From the NCBI RefSeq assembly GCF_019127135.1, contig NZ_JAHOEA010000096.1, forward strand, positions 1 through 6,417: 6,417 nucleotides of DNA. The letters are read 5' to 3'. Shown piece by piece: positions 6,270 through 6,417 of this stretch; position 1 is the stretch's first letter; each line of letters begins with the position of its first letter. The DNA comes from Segatella copri (GTDB taxonomy: Bacteria > Bacteroidota > Bacteroidia > Bacteroidales > Bacteroidaceae). A program made the position numbers and the translations under genes. The notes under the pieces were generated by a model. It was not told the origin of the DNA. It worked only from the letters and a program-made list of their open reading frames with translations, and ran no database searches.

Positions 6270-6417
6270 CACTGCTGTCCCGTTTAGAAATCATTGGGCC
6301 TGAAAAGGCTAGGATATAGCCAATCCTCCGTCTCTTCTGTTGGAACAGCTTTGTTAAACAATTCATTTAAAGGAGTCTTGTCCGTAAGGAATAGACCCAC
6401 GTTCTTTGAAATAGTGT
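6270..6417 (-). mobile_element. End of an insertion sequence (IS4-like), truncated by the window edge
   Basis: A transposase-like reading frame on the minus strand ends at 6284-6286. Its TAA stop is part of TAAACGGGACAGCAGTG, read 6286 down to 6270, which has the look of an IS terminal inverted repeat placed directly at the end of the transposase gene. The proposed boundary is therefore about 6270, 40 bases after the DUF1573 stop codon. The other end, the matching inverted repeat and any target-site duplication lie outside the window, so the boundary is inferred and not proved. Confidence 0.55.
6284..6417 (-). CDS. C-terminal fragment of an IS4-family transposase (runs off the window)
   Basis: Read leftward from the window edge, one minus-strand frame is open for 43 residues and stops at 6284-6286. 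It begins TISKNVGLFLTDKTPLNELF and ends LYPSLFRPNDF. The 'L-x-L-x-D-K-T-P-x-x-E-L' stretch near the C-terminus matches what I recall from Bacteroidota IS4-family transposases (DUF4372 type), which typically end in a short variable tail after 'SLLDKTPIRELL'. The catalytic DDE residues would lie upstream, outside the window, so whether the gene is intact cannot be told. The other two minus-strand frames hit stops within about 60 bases. It converges on the operon. A different, non-transposase C-terminus is possible because the evidence is one short motif plus the adjoining repeat-like end. Confidence 0.55.
   Translation of the reverse strand, partial: TISKNVGLFLTDKTPLNELFNKAVPTEETEDWLYPSLFRPNDF

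Noticed and set aside
6307..6321. Small hairpin GGCTA/TAGCC with a five-base loop
   Set aside because: It lies inside the transposase reading frame, is only 5 bp, and has no T-tract.

Overview
The window looks like chromosomal DNA from a Bacteroidales bacterium, most likely Prevotella or Segatella. Four things point there. Three of the five proteins are lipoproteins with Bacteroidota-type lipoboxes. One OmpA-family porin resembles the Porphyromonas/Prevotella type, with a proline-rich linker and FFTINS at the start of its C-terminal domain. There are no Shine-Dalgarno sequences before the starts, only A/T-rich leaders. A TAnnTTTG-type promoter element lies at the left edge. The genus is inferred from general resemblance; no search was run.

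Layout. Positions 1-200 are an intergenic region. It carries a good Bacteroidota promoter firing leftward (1-32) for a gene outside the window, and at best weak promoter candidates firing rightward. Positions 201-4013 encode a 1270-residue surface lipoprotein with a long coiled-coil stalk and a large beta-rich ectodomain that seems to contain divergent repeated modules. A perfect 10-bp hairpin with a T-tract (4043-4070) ends that unit. Three tightly packed genes follow, with gaps of 12 and 3 bases: a 171-residue lipoprotein of NTF2-like/DUF4878-like appearance (4094-4609), a 381-residue OmpA-family outer-membrane protein (4622-5767), and a DUF1573 lipoprotein (5771-6229). From about 6270 to the right edge is the end of an insertion sequence on the minus strand, including the last 43 residues of what looks like an IS4-family transposase.

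How the genes fit together. All four complete genes encode cell-envelope proteins. The first and third have strongly restricted codon choice, as in abundant proteins (GGT, GCT, CGT, AAG, AAC, TTC, TTG). The two small lipoproteins have relaxed codon choice. The simplest reading is an envelope module: two abundant surface or outer-membrane structural proteins plus two low-abundance lipoproteins, possibly accessory factors. Functions beyond family level cannot be read from the sequence. I see no CRISPR array, RNA gene, toxin-antitoxin pair or defence system. The most interesting items are the architecture of the large lipoprotein, the codon-bias alternation inside the second unit, and the IS boundary 40 bases after the DUF1573 gene.
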